A DNA stretch of 64,000 nucleotides, taken from Leptodontidium sp. MPI-SDFR-AT-0119 (lineage: Eukaryota > Ascomycota > Leotiomycetes > Helotiales > Leptodontidiaceae). A program made the position numbers and the translations under genes. Under the pieces are notes generated by a model. That model worked only from the letters and a program-made list of their open reading frames with translations. It was not told the origin of the DNA and made no database searches. Of the stretch, positions 23,202 through 33,881 are shown one piece after another. How positions within the stretch are numbered: position 1 is the stretch's first letter; each line of letters begins with the position of its first letter. Where the stretch lies: contig JAHLEZ010000001.1 in the NCBI GenBank assembly GCA_020726505.1, forward strand, positions 4,154,001-4,218,000. The letters run 5' to 3'.

Positions 23202-25288
23202 CTAGTCAACCTCCTCAACAGTTGGTCCATCATCGTGTGTAGCACCGCCTGGTCCACCAGCACCTGGGAAGCCACCTGGTCCACCTGGCATTCCACCTGG
23301 CATACCTCCAGCTCCACCATCAGCGCCTTGGTAGAACTTCATCATGATGGGGTTGGCAACAGCCTCAAGCTCCTTCTGGTGCTCCTCGTACTCCTCCTTG
23401 GTGGCTTGTTGAGACTCATCCAACCAGGCGACAGTCTTGTCAATCTCAGCCTTGAGCTGCTCCTTCTCTGAAGCATCAAGCTTCTCGTCAACCTTGGCAT
23501 CGGAGAGGGTGTTGCGGAGAGAGTATGCGTAGGACTCGAGACCGTTCTTGGCGCTGATACGTCCAGCCTCGGCCTCATCCTCAGCCTTGTACTTCTCAGC
23601 CTCGGACAACATACGCTCGATGTCCTCCTTGGAAAGACGGCCCTTGTCGTTGGTGATGACAATCTTGTTGGTCTTTCCGGTTCCCTTCTCAAGAGCAGAG
23701 ACGTTCATGATTCCGTTGGCATCAAGATCGAAGGTAACCTCGATTTGTGGGACACCACGAGGCGCAGGTGGGATACCAGTGAGCTCGAACTTGCCCAAAA
23801 GGTTGTTGTCCTTGGTGCGTTGACGCTCGCCCTCGAAGACTTGGATGAGGACACCGGGTTGGTTGTCGGAGAAGGTGGAGAAGACTTCGGACTTCTTGGT
23901 TGGGATGGTGGTGTTTCTGGGAATGAGCTTGGTCATCTGTCCACCAGCGGTCTCAATACCAAGGGAAAGTGGCGCAACATCGAGGAGGAGAATCTCGTTG
24001 GTGCTCTTGGATGAAGTGTCACCGGAGAGAATGGCTGCCTGGACGGCAGCACCGTATGCAACAGCCTCATCAGGGTTGATGGACTTGTTGGGCTCCTTGC
24101 CGTTGAAGTAGTCGGTAATGAGCTTCTGGATACGTGGGATACGGGTGGAACCACCGACAAGAACAATCTCGTGGACCTTAGACTTGTCAATCTTGGCATC
24201 GGCGAGGACACGGTCGACTGGGGTGGTGGTAGAGCGGAAGAGATCCTGGCAAAGCTCCTCGAATCTGGCACGAGTGATGGAGGTGTAGAAATCAATACCC
24301 TCGAATAGGGAATCGATCTCAATGGAGGTTTGTGCGGATGAGGAGAGGGTTCGCTTGGCACGCTCGCAAGCAGTGCGGAGACGACGGAGGGCACGAGCAT
24401 TGGTGGAAAGGCTATATCATCAAAAGTCAGCAAATGTTTTCAGGACATTGGAATTAGGATTGGATAGGGATTGACTAACTCTTTCTTATGTTTGCGCTTG
24501 AATTCTTGAACGAAATGGTTGACGAGACGGTTGTCGAAATCTTCACCACCCAAGTGAGTGTCACCAGCAGTAGACTTGACCTCGAAGATACCCTCCTCAA
24601 TTGTCAAGAGAGAGACATCGAAGGTTCCTCCACCAAGATCGAAGATGAGAACGTTGCGCTCGCCCTCGACCTTCTTATCTAGACCATAGGCAATGGCGGC
24701 GGCGGTAGGCTCGTTGATGATTCGGAGAACGTTGAGACCAGCAATCAGACCAGCGTCCTTTGTGGCCTGACGTTGGGAGTCAGTGAAGTATGCTGGGACG
24801 GTAACGACGGCGTTGTTGACAGTTCCTCCAAGGTATGCCTCAGCAGTCTCTCTCATCTTGACCAAGATCATGGAAGAGATCTCCTCTGGTGTGAACTGCT
24901 TCTTCTCGCCCTTGAACTCAACCTCGACAACTGGCTTGCCAGCACGGTCAAGGACGGTGAAGGGGAAGTGCTTCATATCAGCCTGGACCTCAGCATCTGC
25001 GAACTTGCGGCCGATGAGGCGCTTTGCGTCGAAGACGGTGTTGACTGGGTTCATGGCGACTTGGTTCTTGGCGGCATCTCCGATCAGACGCTCAGTATCC
25101 GTGAAGGCGACGAAGGAAGGAGTTGTGCGGTTGCCCTGGTCGTTGGCAATGATTTCGATACGGTCATCTCTGAAGATACCCACGCAGGAGTAGGTGGTAC
25201 CCAGATCGATTCCTATTGAAGGGCCAATGTTAGCTACAGCCTCGCTGTCGTGGCGGCACGAAGAATACTTACCGATAGCTGGACCCAT
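23202..25288 (-). CDS. hsp70: cytosolic Hsp70 chaperone (SSA type)
   Basis: ATP-driven chaperone for folding and protein transport. Three exons in transcript order: 25288-25273, 25212-24480, 24411-23202; 652 residues. The first exon has only 16 bases (MGPAI plus one base); the intron ends before GAATCGATCTGGG, giving [18 protein letters not shown], the first phosphate loop. [12 protein letters not shown] and [13 protein letters not shown] mark the nucleotide-binding domain. The second intron (gttagt…gatatag) joins HKK to [13 protein letters not shown]. The substrate-binding domain follows and the C-terminus is Gly/Pro/Met-rich ending in EEVD, the TPR co-chaperone docking tail of cytosolic Hsp70. 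There is no ER or mitochondrial targeting sequence. A candidate heat-shock element lies about 170 bases upstream. Confidence 0.96.
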
Positions 25289-25458
25289 GGTTGCGGATTA
25301 TGTAGAGTGTGAGTGATTGAGTATGATTGGGGTATTCGTGATGCTTCAGGTGTTGTTGAAGACTTTGTGTGTTCGTAGAAGAGATGTGTGTTGGTATGAG
25401 GAGGAAAAGTTTCGTTGGGCGAAGGAACAGTATTTGTAGCGTGGTGTTCGCTAAGCTT

Positions 25459-25484
25459 GGAATCTTGGGGAAACTCGCAGAAAA
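25459..25484. promoter_or_regulatory. candidate heat-shock element upstream of hsp70
   Basis: Reading the plus strand, GAA occurs at 25460-25462, 25470-25472 and 25480-25482, exactly 10 bases apart, with imperfect inverted units between (TTG at 25465, TCG at 25475). HSF binds alternating nGAAn/nTTCn units at 5-base steps, so this is a degenerate five-unit array. It lies 171-196 bases before the hsp70 start codon. Confidence 0.45.
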
Positions 25485-27300
25485 CATCCGCCAGAAAAAG
25501 AAGGCGGGAGCAGCGTCTGGAAGCGTCAACACGGATTCACCACAGCACTGGAAAGCACTGGACACTTCTTGCATTGGATAAAGGTACTACTATTCAGGTA
25601 TATGATTCTACGAAGACTCATTGTTATTATCATTATTTTCTCATTACTCTTGCCCACTGCATCACATCTCTCTCAAAATAATTCATTGTCCTGGGTCCCC
25701 CTCTAGACTGCCTCCCCTCTCACCGCCCTGCAACATTGCACAAGCAGTTCCCCTGCCGACACCACACTGACCTGCCCCGCTATTTACAGACGCTGGAAGA
25801 ATGAAAGCGAACCCCTCCAAACGTCATCGCAGCCAAGCAAAATTCACAATTTTCTAGCAGATGCAGATCAACATCGAGCCACTCCGCTTCCTTCATGATC
25901 TGATCTGACTTGATGGATCTGATGTCAACAGCTTTAGCTTCGAAGCTACTCGCAGCAAACCATCCTCTGGTGCAGCATCAGGCAACCTCTCCTTTCCTCT
26001 GCAGAGTCCCGAAGTTTCCTGGCCACCTCTGGCAAAGCAAAGCTGAGCTGCTTGCAGTGGGCGGGGTGCTGAGGTGGCAAACATCTGCAAACAGGGATGC
26101 AAGGATCCCGGTCACATGACTTGAAATTTTGAATATTTTGAGTGAAAGTCGACCTACAATTTAAATGTCTAGATTTGTTTGAATGCATTTGACGTATTTG
26201 CAGCTCCATTCACCCTTGGCCGGTTTTCAGAGCGGTGTTCTGTAAGTAGATCGGGGAGATGATGTACCGGTTAAAGTACTTCAATACTCCAAACACTTCA
26301 GAGGTACCTCCCTAGGTCTCCTTCCACCTCCAAGCAAAATATCGACGCCGCTTCGAACTTCCAATGCTCTAAGTGCACTTTATGACTTTCGCTCACAGCT
26401 GCTAGTACATGCTTGCTTGCTATTGCTTTGCTTCACTGACCATACCCGTCAAACTGTCTTTGTCTTCCTCCCTTCAAATCTCGTACAATTCCGGAATGAA
26501 GGAACGCATTGGGAAGCTCATCTCACGAATTGGCATTTCTGGCATTAGTAACAGCAAATTAGGTACTACTCTATGTTCTGTATGCACAAATCGGTTCCCG
26601 CACCCAACTCCCATGTCACACCTAGGCAATGTTTCTTGATTATTCAGGTGGCATGTCATCAAGCACTGGCCTGACTGGCAAAAATATGCTACCGTCAGGA
26701 ACGGTCATCAGAGGTCATCAGAAAATCGAATGTTATTGTACAGTACCCCGGACACCCATCAGATGTCGGCAACGCAACAATCTTCAAGCTCCGGCTCACC
26801 CAGTGCTCCATGTCAAATGCCGCAACGCTGCATCGAGGGACCTACCAGAGGTGCAATGCCTCTGATATCTGGTTAACAAGCATTTCTTGAAATCGTCCTG
26901 GTATTCCTGGACGTAAGCCGCAAATATCAAGGTCTGGATCAGGCATAGCACAGTCTCTTCATCCGTACGGTACAAGTCATATCGAAAGCTGACCCGTCGG
27001 CCGGTAATCTCAGCACGGTCCGAAGCACTGAGTGTTGAGTTGGGCAGAGAAAATACGACGATGAACTTAAGAAGTTATGAAGACTTATATTCAGGTATGA
27101 ACAGAAATTTAGAAACATCTTGAGATTTCAAGAGCTTCACTAATCCATTCTCTTGGCCAGGTTCGGAGGTACATGCTCCACGAGCTCTCAGGGAAACCCG
27201 CGGCTGCTCAACTCACAGCTCATCGGAATAGAAATACACAGTTTAATTGACATCACTCCAGAGTCCATAAAACTTCCATCGGAAACCCAAATCAGCCCAT
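25485..27300. other. intergenic, no gene seen
   Basis: Remaining upstream region of hsp70 and 3' region of the dienelactone hydrolase. Open frames are short and lack motifs. Confidence 0.5.
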
Positions 27301-28047
27301 TCAGGACTCAAACAAGAACTGCTTAAACCACCACACTGCAGCATTCTTCCCCCTCACCATAGCCTCACGCTCTCCAGTATGTTTCGAATCACCACGAGTA
27401 AAGCAAGCATGCTCAACCCCCGGAAAATGCTGATAATCAAACGGAAGCCCCAACTTCGAGATCGTCTGGAAACTATGCAGCTTCAGCTCAGGCGTGAAGA
27501 CCGGATCGATCTCAGGCGCCAGAATCTGCACCGGCACCGCAACCTCATCGATATCCTTCTCCGTCAACCAAGTCGGATGGCCAGCTGAGATGCAATCGAC
27601 GAGGGGAGGTTGATGTTCCTTCGCACCCAATCGAAACACAGCCCATCCTCCGAAGCAGAACCCTACAGCACCGATCTTCTTGTACTTCTCCCGCAGCGCT
27701 ATAGCACAGTCGAAGATCTCCGGTTCACGGATCTCGCGAGTATTCTTCGCAACGAAGGCTGGGATGTCGAGTTCGTGGAAGTTGTTGCTTAAAATGGGAC
27801 CAGGAGGGAGGGATTCGCCGCCAAAGAAGTCAGGCACGTAAATTGTTGCGTTGGTCTCGCGAGCGTAGTGGTCGGCGAGCAGGCGGATGTTGGGGAAGTT
27901 CCAGCTTAGGAGATCGTGGACTACTAGGATGGCTACGTCGGGGTTGGAACCTGTGATGTAGGTGTCGTTGTTTGCGAGCTTGCCGATGCTCCCAGTGGGT
28001 GTACCATCCCATTCAAACCCTTTGAGACAACAAGATGAGACGGACAT
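27301..28047 (-). CDS. dienelactone hydrolase family protein
   Basis: Single exon, 248 residues, start MSVSSCCLKGFEWDG. This is an alpha/beta-hydrolase of the dienelactone hydrolase family. The nucleophile elbow is GAVGFCFGG (GxCxGG with Cys as nucleophile, as in the bacterial enzyme), the acid is likely the Asp in LAPEIDPVFTPE, and the catalytic His is in PGVEHACFTRGD near residue 210. The N-terminal strand AILVVHDLLSW corresponds to the oxyanion-hole region. No signal peptide is evident, so it is probably cytosolic. Substrate unknown; members range from true dienelactone hydrolases in aromatic degradation to broad carboxylesterases. Its neighbours give no pathway hint. Confidence 0.9.
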   Translation of the reverse strand: MSVSSCCLKGFEWDGTPTGSIGKLANNDTYITGSNPDVAILVVHDLLSWNFPNIRLLADHYARETNATIYVPDFFGGESLPPGPILSNNFHELDIPAFVAKNTREIREPEIFDCAIALREKYKKIGAVGFCFGGWAVFRLGAKEHQPPLVDCISAGHPTWLTEKDIDEVAVPVQILAPEIDPVFTPELKLHSFQTISKLGLPFDYQHFPGVEHACFTRGDSKHTGEREAMVRGKNAAVWWFKQFLFES

Positions 28048-28984
28048 TTTTATGTGTTTTTGATGCTACTGAAGGATAGATGTTTGCCTTGAAGAAAAGG
28101 TACCAGGACAACTTATATATGTTTTCAACGGCACGTCTTCATGTCGGCCAACAGCAACGTCGAACAATCGTGCCCGATGACCTCCATGTCAGCCTTGCAG
28201 ATAGAGGAGGAATGATACGTTTCGTTGGCAAATGAACCATCCTATCTTTTAACAGCCGTGGACTTCGCGGACTTGTGTAGCCAACGGTTCGTAAGCAGCA
28301 CCAATGACAACTGTCAGGATACCTGGCTAGTGGAGAGGGGGAATAAAGCGAATGTAAGTGAAGCTGGGCATCCGGAGATAGGAATATAAGATTGTCCTCT
28401 AAGTGCGAAGTAGGACGGCTATAATAGAGATGTATGCATAATAGGCATCATTTTTGAACTTGTGTTGAATGAATGCCTGACAGTCCTCTAAGGATGGATA
28501 TCCCTTGATCGACCCTACTCTATCTCAATAGTTTGAAGACGCAATAGTTTGATAAAATACGATTCAAAAAAATTTAATGACTTTTGACTCTGTCCTTTCT
28601 GATGCTTCAAGCTCTTAAGAGTCCAGGTTGAATATTTGATAGTGTGTTCTGACGATGAGGCTACTCGCTTGAATTGCTTGGCTGATTTCCAGTACCCAAA
28701 CGTCCCAGCTTCAATCGAATATATGGCCTGTTTGAGTAAGCCAAAACAATCTGAAGCACTTTCTCTGCAATGCAGGACATGGAGATCCAAAAGCTGATGG
28801 AAATTGAACATGGGTTGGTTCACGTGATTAGAGGTAAGAATGTCTGCCAAGCCGCTACCGCTTGCAGGGGTCCCGTTTAGTGGCTTCGCTTCACCCACAG
28901 ATCGATATCGGGAAATCTGAACCTCCAACTTTTTCCATCGACGACCACAACGACAAATCCTCGAACACCACACCAACCGCAACC
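28048..28984. promoter_or_regulatory. divergent intergenic region, dienelactone hydrolase / eS19
   Basis: Contains upstream sequences of two divergent genes. An open frame on the minus strand (28515-29213) overlaps the start of the ribosomal protein gene and is a shadow. Confidence 0.45.
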
Positions 28985-29749
28985 ATGGCCGGAGGTATCT
29001 CAGTTCGCGATGTTGATGTAAGTATATCTGAATCTGCAGGGTGAAAAGGAGGGAAGAAGGGTCAAACTCGCCATTCAACGACAAGAAGCGCATCTGCCTA
29101 CCTCGATACTCTCGAATCTCGAAAGACAATTGAGCAGGAGCGAGGGGGTCGCAAAGACCTCTGCTGACGGAATAATGCTGATTCGATGGGTGTTTGCAGG
29201 CGCAAAAGTTCATTGAGGCATACTCTGCTTTCTTGAAGAGACAGGGAAAGCTTCCAATTCCAGGTATGAATGCGCCGCCTTTTTCTCCCCCTTACCCCTT
29301 CCACAAACTCTCTTATGCTAACTGTTCTTCTTCTACCCAGGTTGGGTTGATACCGTCAAGACCGGCCCAGCGAAGGAGCTCCCACCCCAATCTATCGACT
29401 GGTTCTACGTTCGTGCTGCCTCGATCGCCCGCCACGTCTACCTCAGAAAAACCGTCGGTGTTGGACGTCTCCGAAAGGTTCACGGCTCCACCCGCAACCG
29501 TGGATCCCGCCCATCTCACCACGTCGATGCCAGCGGCAGCGTAGACCGCAAGGTTATGCAAGCCCTCGAGAAGATCGGTGTCTTGGAGCAGGATGAGGAC
29601 AAGGGAGGTCGCCGTATCACCCAGAGCGGACAGCGTGATTTGGATCGTATTGCACAAACCACCGTCGAGGTAAGAGGCACATTCTGATGGGTATGTCGGG
29701 TCAAAACTAACATTTCTAGGCTGAGGAGAGCGAGGATGAGGACGAGTAA
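28985..29749 (+). CDS. rps19: 40S ribosomal protein eS19
   Basis: Component of the small ribosomal subunit, needed for 18S rRNA maturation. Four exons: 28985-29017, 29200-29263, 29341-29669, 29720-29749; 151 residues. MAGGISVRDVD then AQKFIEAYSAFLKRQGKLPI, then WVDTVKTGPAKELPPQSIDW and FYVRAASIARHVYLRKTVGV are textbook eS19 sequence; SVDRKVMQALEKIGVLEQ and the GGRRITQSGQRDLDRIA helix complete the winged-helix core. The last exon encodes only an acidic tail (AEESEDEDE). Early short exons and a large first intron (182 bases) are usual for fungal ribosomal protein genes. An AATAAA-like signal follows at about 29814. Confidence 0.97.
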
Positions 29750-31050
29750 ATCATTTGCATTTCGGTCGTTTGGGATGGGCGCGGCATGGTGCTAGCACGG
29801 TGTATTTTCAAGGAATAAAAAGAATCCTAAAGCCACAGTGCACATTCGACATCACACATTTCAATGTTCTACTTGCATCTGGCATATCTCTGTGACTTGG
29901 TGACTCCCCCCCCCCTTTCTCTGAACATCGGACTCAGCTGGAAGAGTGGACATTGACCACTCTTCGCTCCAAGGCTGTCAAAATGCCTACCTACTAAGTA
30001 GGCGTCTTTCCTAAAGCAAGTGTGTGGCTCAATTTCTCCTGCCCGAATAGAGGCTTTTTCTACTCCATTCTCGGCAGCTCCTTCATGAGCAAACACTACT
30101 CTGTCACATTTGATTCTTCACGCACTTCTTCCTTAAAATACACCATCCCTGCCATTTCAAGTTCTCTCAACTGTACTACACTACTCTCCTCAGTCTAGTT
30201 CATTCCTCCCTTCCGGGGCCGCCGCCTAGAAAGACTGATCAACTCTTGCCGTGGACGAGGAAGGCGCACCAAACATAAGCGAGTGCGTATTTATCTCCAA
30301 CTTCGTTCCTCGCTCTTCGCTCTTCGCTCAACAACCTTCAACTTCCAACCTTCGACATCCATCTCGTCCCTCAAGCTCCAACCCTTACTTGTCTCTCAAA
30401 ACATTGCTTCTCTACAAAACTCCTCTCACAGGGCAAGAAATTCGAGCCTTGTCTCTGATCTAGCTTCAGTCCCTGGCGTGCATGCAGCGGGAAGGTGCAT
30501 ACTCTGAGGAGTAGTATACCTGACCTGTCCGATATCTCGAGCCATTGGAAGGAAAAAAGTGAGCTCGAGATTCGTATAAGGTGAGTGTCTTCTTCCAGTA
30601 GTTCACTTTCAACTCCCGCTAACGTTGTTGCCTAGAATACCTTGGTGTTGTGTTTCGCCAAATTCGTCTCTTCACCTCGACTATCATCTTGCAACCTTCA
30701 ACCTTGATCTGTCACGACCCAAGTTTCCACCCTCCATCTGCGTTCTTTTAGCTCAACCTCAGAGAGGCTTTCAATTATCACTTGCGATTCAAGATAGCGG
30801 TGCCTTGCTTCGAACTTCATTTTTGTTTCGCTTTCGCCTCAAGGTTCAGGCTCCGAATCCTCCAATTTGGCACTTGAAATCTCTGGTCTATCTCGCTACA
30901 AAAGTTCCATCGAGAGTGTTCATCGACGATACATCTCTGATTTTAGTCCAATCTTCTCATTAGAATCACCAGAGAACACCTCTCGATCACTGAACTTCTC
31001 AGCCCAAAGTTACATCACAGTTCGCCGAGAATCAAAACCTTTGCACCAAA
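29750..31050. other. intergenic and long leader of the deaminase-like gene
   Basis: 3' region of eS19, then a CT-rich leader with repeated cttcgctcttcgctc and caaccttcaacttccaacc blocks at about 30300-30360. A probable 5'-leader intron runs 30581-30635 (gtgagt, branch gctaac, ttgcctag). No separate gene found. Confidence 0.5.
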
Positions 31051-32703
31051 ATGACTCGAGGAAACAAGTCAAAGAGGGCTAGGGACTTGGCCTTGGTCCA
31101 AAACAACCGCGGTCAAATGGTAATGATTGAGTCTGATGAGGAGCCTTCCTTACGACCTGCAAATTCCAAGTCCAAACCAAAGAAGAACACGAATTCGAAG
31201 GGCAGGAACTCGAAGCAGGCTACCGTTGAAGACCTGGATGACCAAGATGAGCTAGGAGAAGAGATAAGCTATGTCGGTGTCATCAACAAAGCAAAGGATA
31301 AATGTAGAAAAGCGTTCACGGATCTCGCAACAGCTGCCGAGTTACTCTCCACGATGGATACAGTAGCAGATATTGAGCAATTCCTTCACCGCAATGGTCT
31401 CCAGACAGATGAAGATATCAACCACTTTGCAGAACAATGCGGGTCGATTTCGAGACTACTCAGGTCCAAGGTCGAGCACAACCAGGGCGAAACTACTGTT
31501 GCACTACCTGGTGTAGTTGAAACGTTTGATATGTTCTATATGTTGAGAGATGGGACTACTCGAATGAAACTTCTTGCCCCCGTCGAGGTTATCCATGGGA
31601 CTGGTTCGATCAAATCCAAGGTCATCGGATTCATTCGGCACCGTGGCAAGTATTGGCCTCTGATGTTCTCCATATCTGGGTTAAAGGACCTAGTCCCAGA
31701 ACATCCTAAGGTACTTGATAGTGAGATTTGGAGCAGACTGGCTTTTACCTGGGGAGACGATTTTGGTCACCTGTTCCGCCCTAATGGTTGGGAGAGCCAC
31801 AGAGGCGCGGCCAAGGGAACTGACTTTGCAAGCCACGTCGAACCGAAGCTGATGCTTTGGTTCGCGACACGGGAGTGGACCAAACTCTCAGGACAACAAC
31901 TCCCGCTTGAGAAGCAAGTTAAGAGACTTTGGGAATTGCAGGACTTACAGCACAAGATTGTAGCAGAGGTTGTCCTGGACCGTGTTCCGTGCGATTGCTG
32001 CAAGGAGTTCAAGCGTCGACTTGAGAAGTTCACCGGGCACAAGTTGAGATTCAAGTTTATGATCTGTCCTAATGTGGCAGTCATGGACTCGGTCTTCAAT
32101 AAGCATGGCGCAAAAGTCAACAGACTACCAGAGCCACAACGAGCAATGGAACTTGAGGAGGACGAGGAGGACGAGGACGAGGAGGAGAAAGAGGATGAAG
32201 ACCCAAAAAAAGACGATGAGATTGGTCAACGACGGAATACTCGAGTTTCGTCTCAGAGCCAAAGTTCTTTTGAGATCGTGATCCACAGCGGTCCCAGCAC
32301 CCCCTCCAAGGATCTAGAACATCGCCCATCAAGACCTACAGATTCGCCCAAAAATCAATCTCCTGAAGTCACTAGGACCCACATTGTGACCCAAAGAGAT
32401 AGAATCCGTAGCTATGAATACCGTTCAACATCGTCTGCGCCAGATCACTATCTCGCCATCGATATCGACTCAGATGAGTCGGATTGGCAACCCTCAGGCA
32501 AGGCGAGGAGAACTTCAAAACAGCACTCAACACCCCCAAATTCTTCAAAATTCAGTGGCCTTCCCACTCCAAGCCAAAGCCTCTTTCCACAGGATGCTCA
32601 GCGAAAGGCAGCAGATATCAAGAAGAATCATAAGAAGAGACGAAGCAATATGGCCGACACTTCTCCAAGCCTCGGAAAGAAATCTCGTCGCACCAAGTTC
32701 TGA
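31051..32703 (+). CDS. uncharacterised protein with deaminase-like zinc signature
   Basis: Single exon, 550 residues. N-terminus is Lys/Arg/Ser-rich and nuclear-like (MTRGNKSKRARDLA, KSKPKKNTNSKGR). Residues ~75-150 are helical. The central globular part carries HVEPKLMLWFA with His262 and Glu264, then 46 residues later RVPCDCCKEF with Cys314 and Cys317. The H-x-E … P-C-x-x-C pair is the zinc and proton-shuttle signature of the cytidine/nucleic-acid deaminase fold, and the flanks alternate as expected: a strand EVVLDRV before, a helix KEFKRRLEKFTG after, then a strand LRFKFMIC. Fungi are known to encode such domains (the OTT_1508-like family). The C-terminal 170 residues are acidic, then Ser/Pro-rich and basic (KKNHKKRRS, KKSRRTKF), a second nuclear signal. 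Target unknown; zinc binding and catalysis are inference. Confidence 0.8.
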   Translation: MTRGNKSKRARDLALVQNNRGQMVMIESDEEPSLRPANSKSKPKKNTNSKGRNSKQATVEDLDDQDELGEEISYVGVINKAKDKCRKAFTDLATAAELLSTMDTVADIEQFLHRNGLQTDEDINHFAEQCGSISRLLRSKVEHNQGETTVALPGVVETFDMFYMLRDGTTRMKLLAPVEVIHGTGSIKSKVIGFIRHRGKYWPLMFSISGLKDLVPEHPKVLDSEIWSRLAFTWGDDFGHLFRPNGWESHRGAAKGTDFASHVEPKLMLWFATREWTKLSGQQLPLEKQVKRLWELQDLQHKIVAEVVLDRVPCDCCKEFKRRLEKFTGHKLRFKFMICPNVAVMDSVFNKHGAKVNRLPEPQRAMELEEDEEDEDEEEKEDEDPKKDDEIGQRRNTRVSSQSQSSFEIVIHSGPSTPSKDLEHRPSRPTDSPKNQSPEVTRTHIVTQRDRIRSYEYRSTSSAPDHYLAIDIDSDESDWQPSGKARRTSKQHSTPPNSSKFSGLPTPSQSLFPQDAQRKAADIKKNHKKRRSNMADTSPSLGKKSRRTKF

Positions 32704-33533
32704 AAAATACACCTTGGCTAACTGGCTCGTTGACTTACTTGGTACTGCTCTTTACTTTTCCCATCTCCAATAGCTGTTGCTGACGATGCGAAGATTTTGT
32801 CCAGGTTCCTGGCGTACTGGCTCTTACAGATTGCTTCATCTGAAAGAGGCATCAGTCGGGGATATTTTTTGGACTATCACTTCTTCTTTTTTCGTTCTTT
32901 TCTTCAATGGTTCGGAAGGGTTTACCTGGGGGGCTTCAATGAAGAGGGTGCTCTGGATGGGGGCGACATAAGTGGACAGGTCTCTGAGAAAATGTTGGTA
33001 TTATCTTTTGTGGCTGTGGGATTATGGGTTTCTTTGTGCCAGGAGTTTATCTACTTTCGGTCTGCTTTTTCTTTGTCGGAAGGTATATGCTGGCTATGGG
33101 AAACTGGTTTAGTGGCTACCGAACAGGTTCAGAGGGGTTACCCTGACATGGCGATGACCTACGACTTGATAATTTCCTTCTCACGATGGTTTGGGGGGTT
33201 AGGGCTAACGGCGCGGTTCAAGTTGTACATGTAAAGAAGCACACAAGTTGCAAAATGAAAACCTGCGAACAACTACAGAATTTTGAGCATAGCTGATGAT
33301 AATATTCCTAATGACATCTCACAGCACCCCATTGCCTCAATACGTTCGCCACCGCTCTCCAAGAAGGAACTGTCCCAAGGCCACATTCGAATGCTTCTTA
33401 TCCTCATATAGTCAGTCATGCAGGACCTTAACGCAATGCTCTCCTCCACACCGCCCACTACCTCACAATCAACAAGTATCCATTAGCTTATCCCAGACAC
33501 GATATAACTTACCTTGCCTTTGGTAATCACCCT
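32704..33533. other. intergenic, no gene seen
   Basis: 3' region of the deaminase-like gene. Open frames around 32770-33230 have no family features and are T-rich. Confidence 0.45.
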
Positions 33534-33881
33534 CTAACTCTTCCCAATCTCAATAGAACCAATCAGATCTTCCTGTTGCTCCTCCGAAACATAGGGTTCA
33601 ACATGTGTACTCTTCGCCATCCCATTCCCCACAACCTACCCATTCAAGCCTTCCTAGCCGCTCCACGAACTCACCATGAATCAAATTCTCTAATAAAGTC
33701 CTGAAGAGCCCATACGCGCCCTCCCTTATTCAAAAAACGCACCCTCCAAACGACAGCGGTAGTGCGATCTAAATCCGCATCTCCGTAAATATGGAAGGAG
33801 TTCTTCCCGCCCAGTAAAAAAGTCGAGCGTATCAGTTATGTGTGACGCAGCGGACTTTACAGCTGCGGAACTAGCGGCCAT
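33534..33881 (-). pseudogene. frameshifted remnant of a small unidentified protein
   Basis: On the minus strand an ATG at 33881 opens MAASSAAVKSAASHITDTLD, then FFTG. At about 33814-33818 one extra base (in the ACTGGGCGGG run) shifts the frame; the next frame continues smoothly as GGKNSFHIYGDADLDRTTAV, then VWRVRFLNKGGRVWALQDFI and REFDSW, ending at a GTGAGT donor-like site near 33673. A third frame after that reads VVGNGMAKSTHVEPYVSEEQ and ends QEDLIGSIEIGKS with TAG at 33534-33536. The best acceptor (ggtag at about 33635) leaves an intron of only 39 bases and the wrong phase, so a second break is likely. The pieces read convincingly as protein but I do not recognise the family. A sequencing error in the G-run is an alternative for the first break. 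Confidence 0.6.

Noticed and set aside
24140..24433. Ser/Pro/Arg-rich open frame on the hsp70 strand
   Set aside because: It is a different frame of hsp70 exon 3; the correct frame gives conserved Hsp70 sequence.
28515..29213. 232-codon open frame on the minus strand
   Set aside because: It overlaps the eS19 start and first intron on the other strand and has no motif; treated as a shadow.
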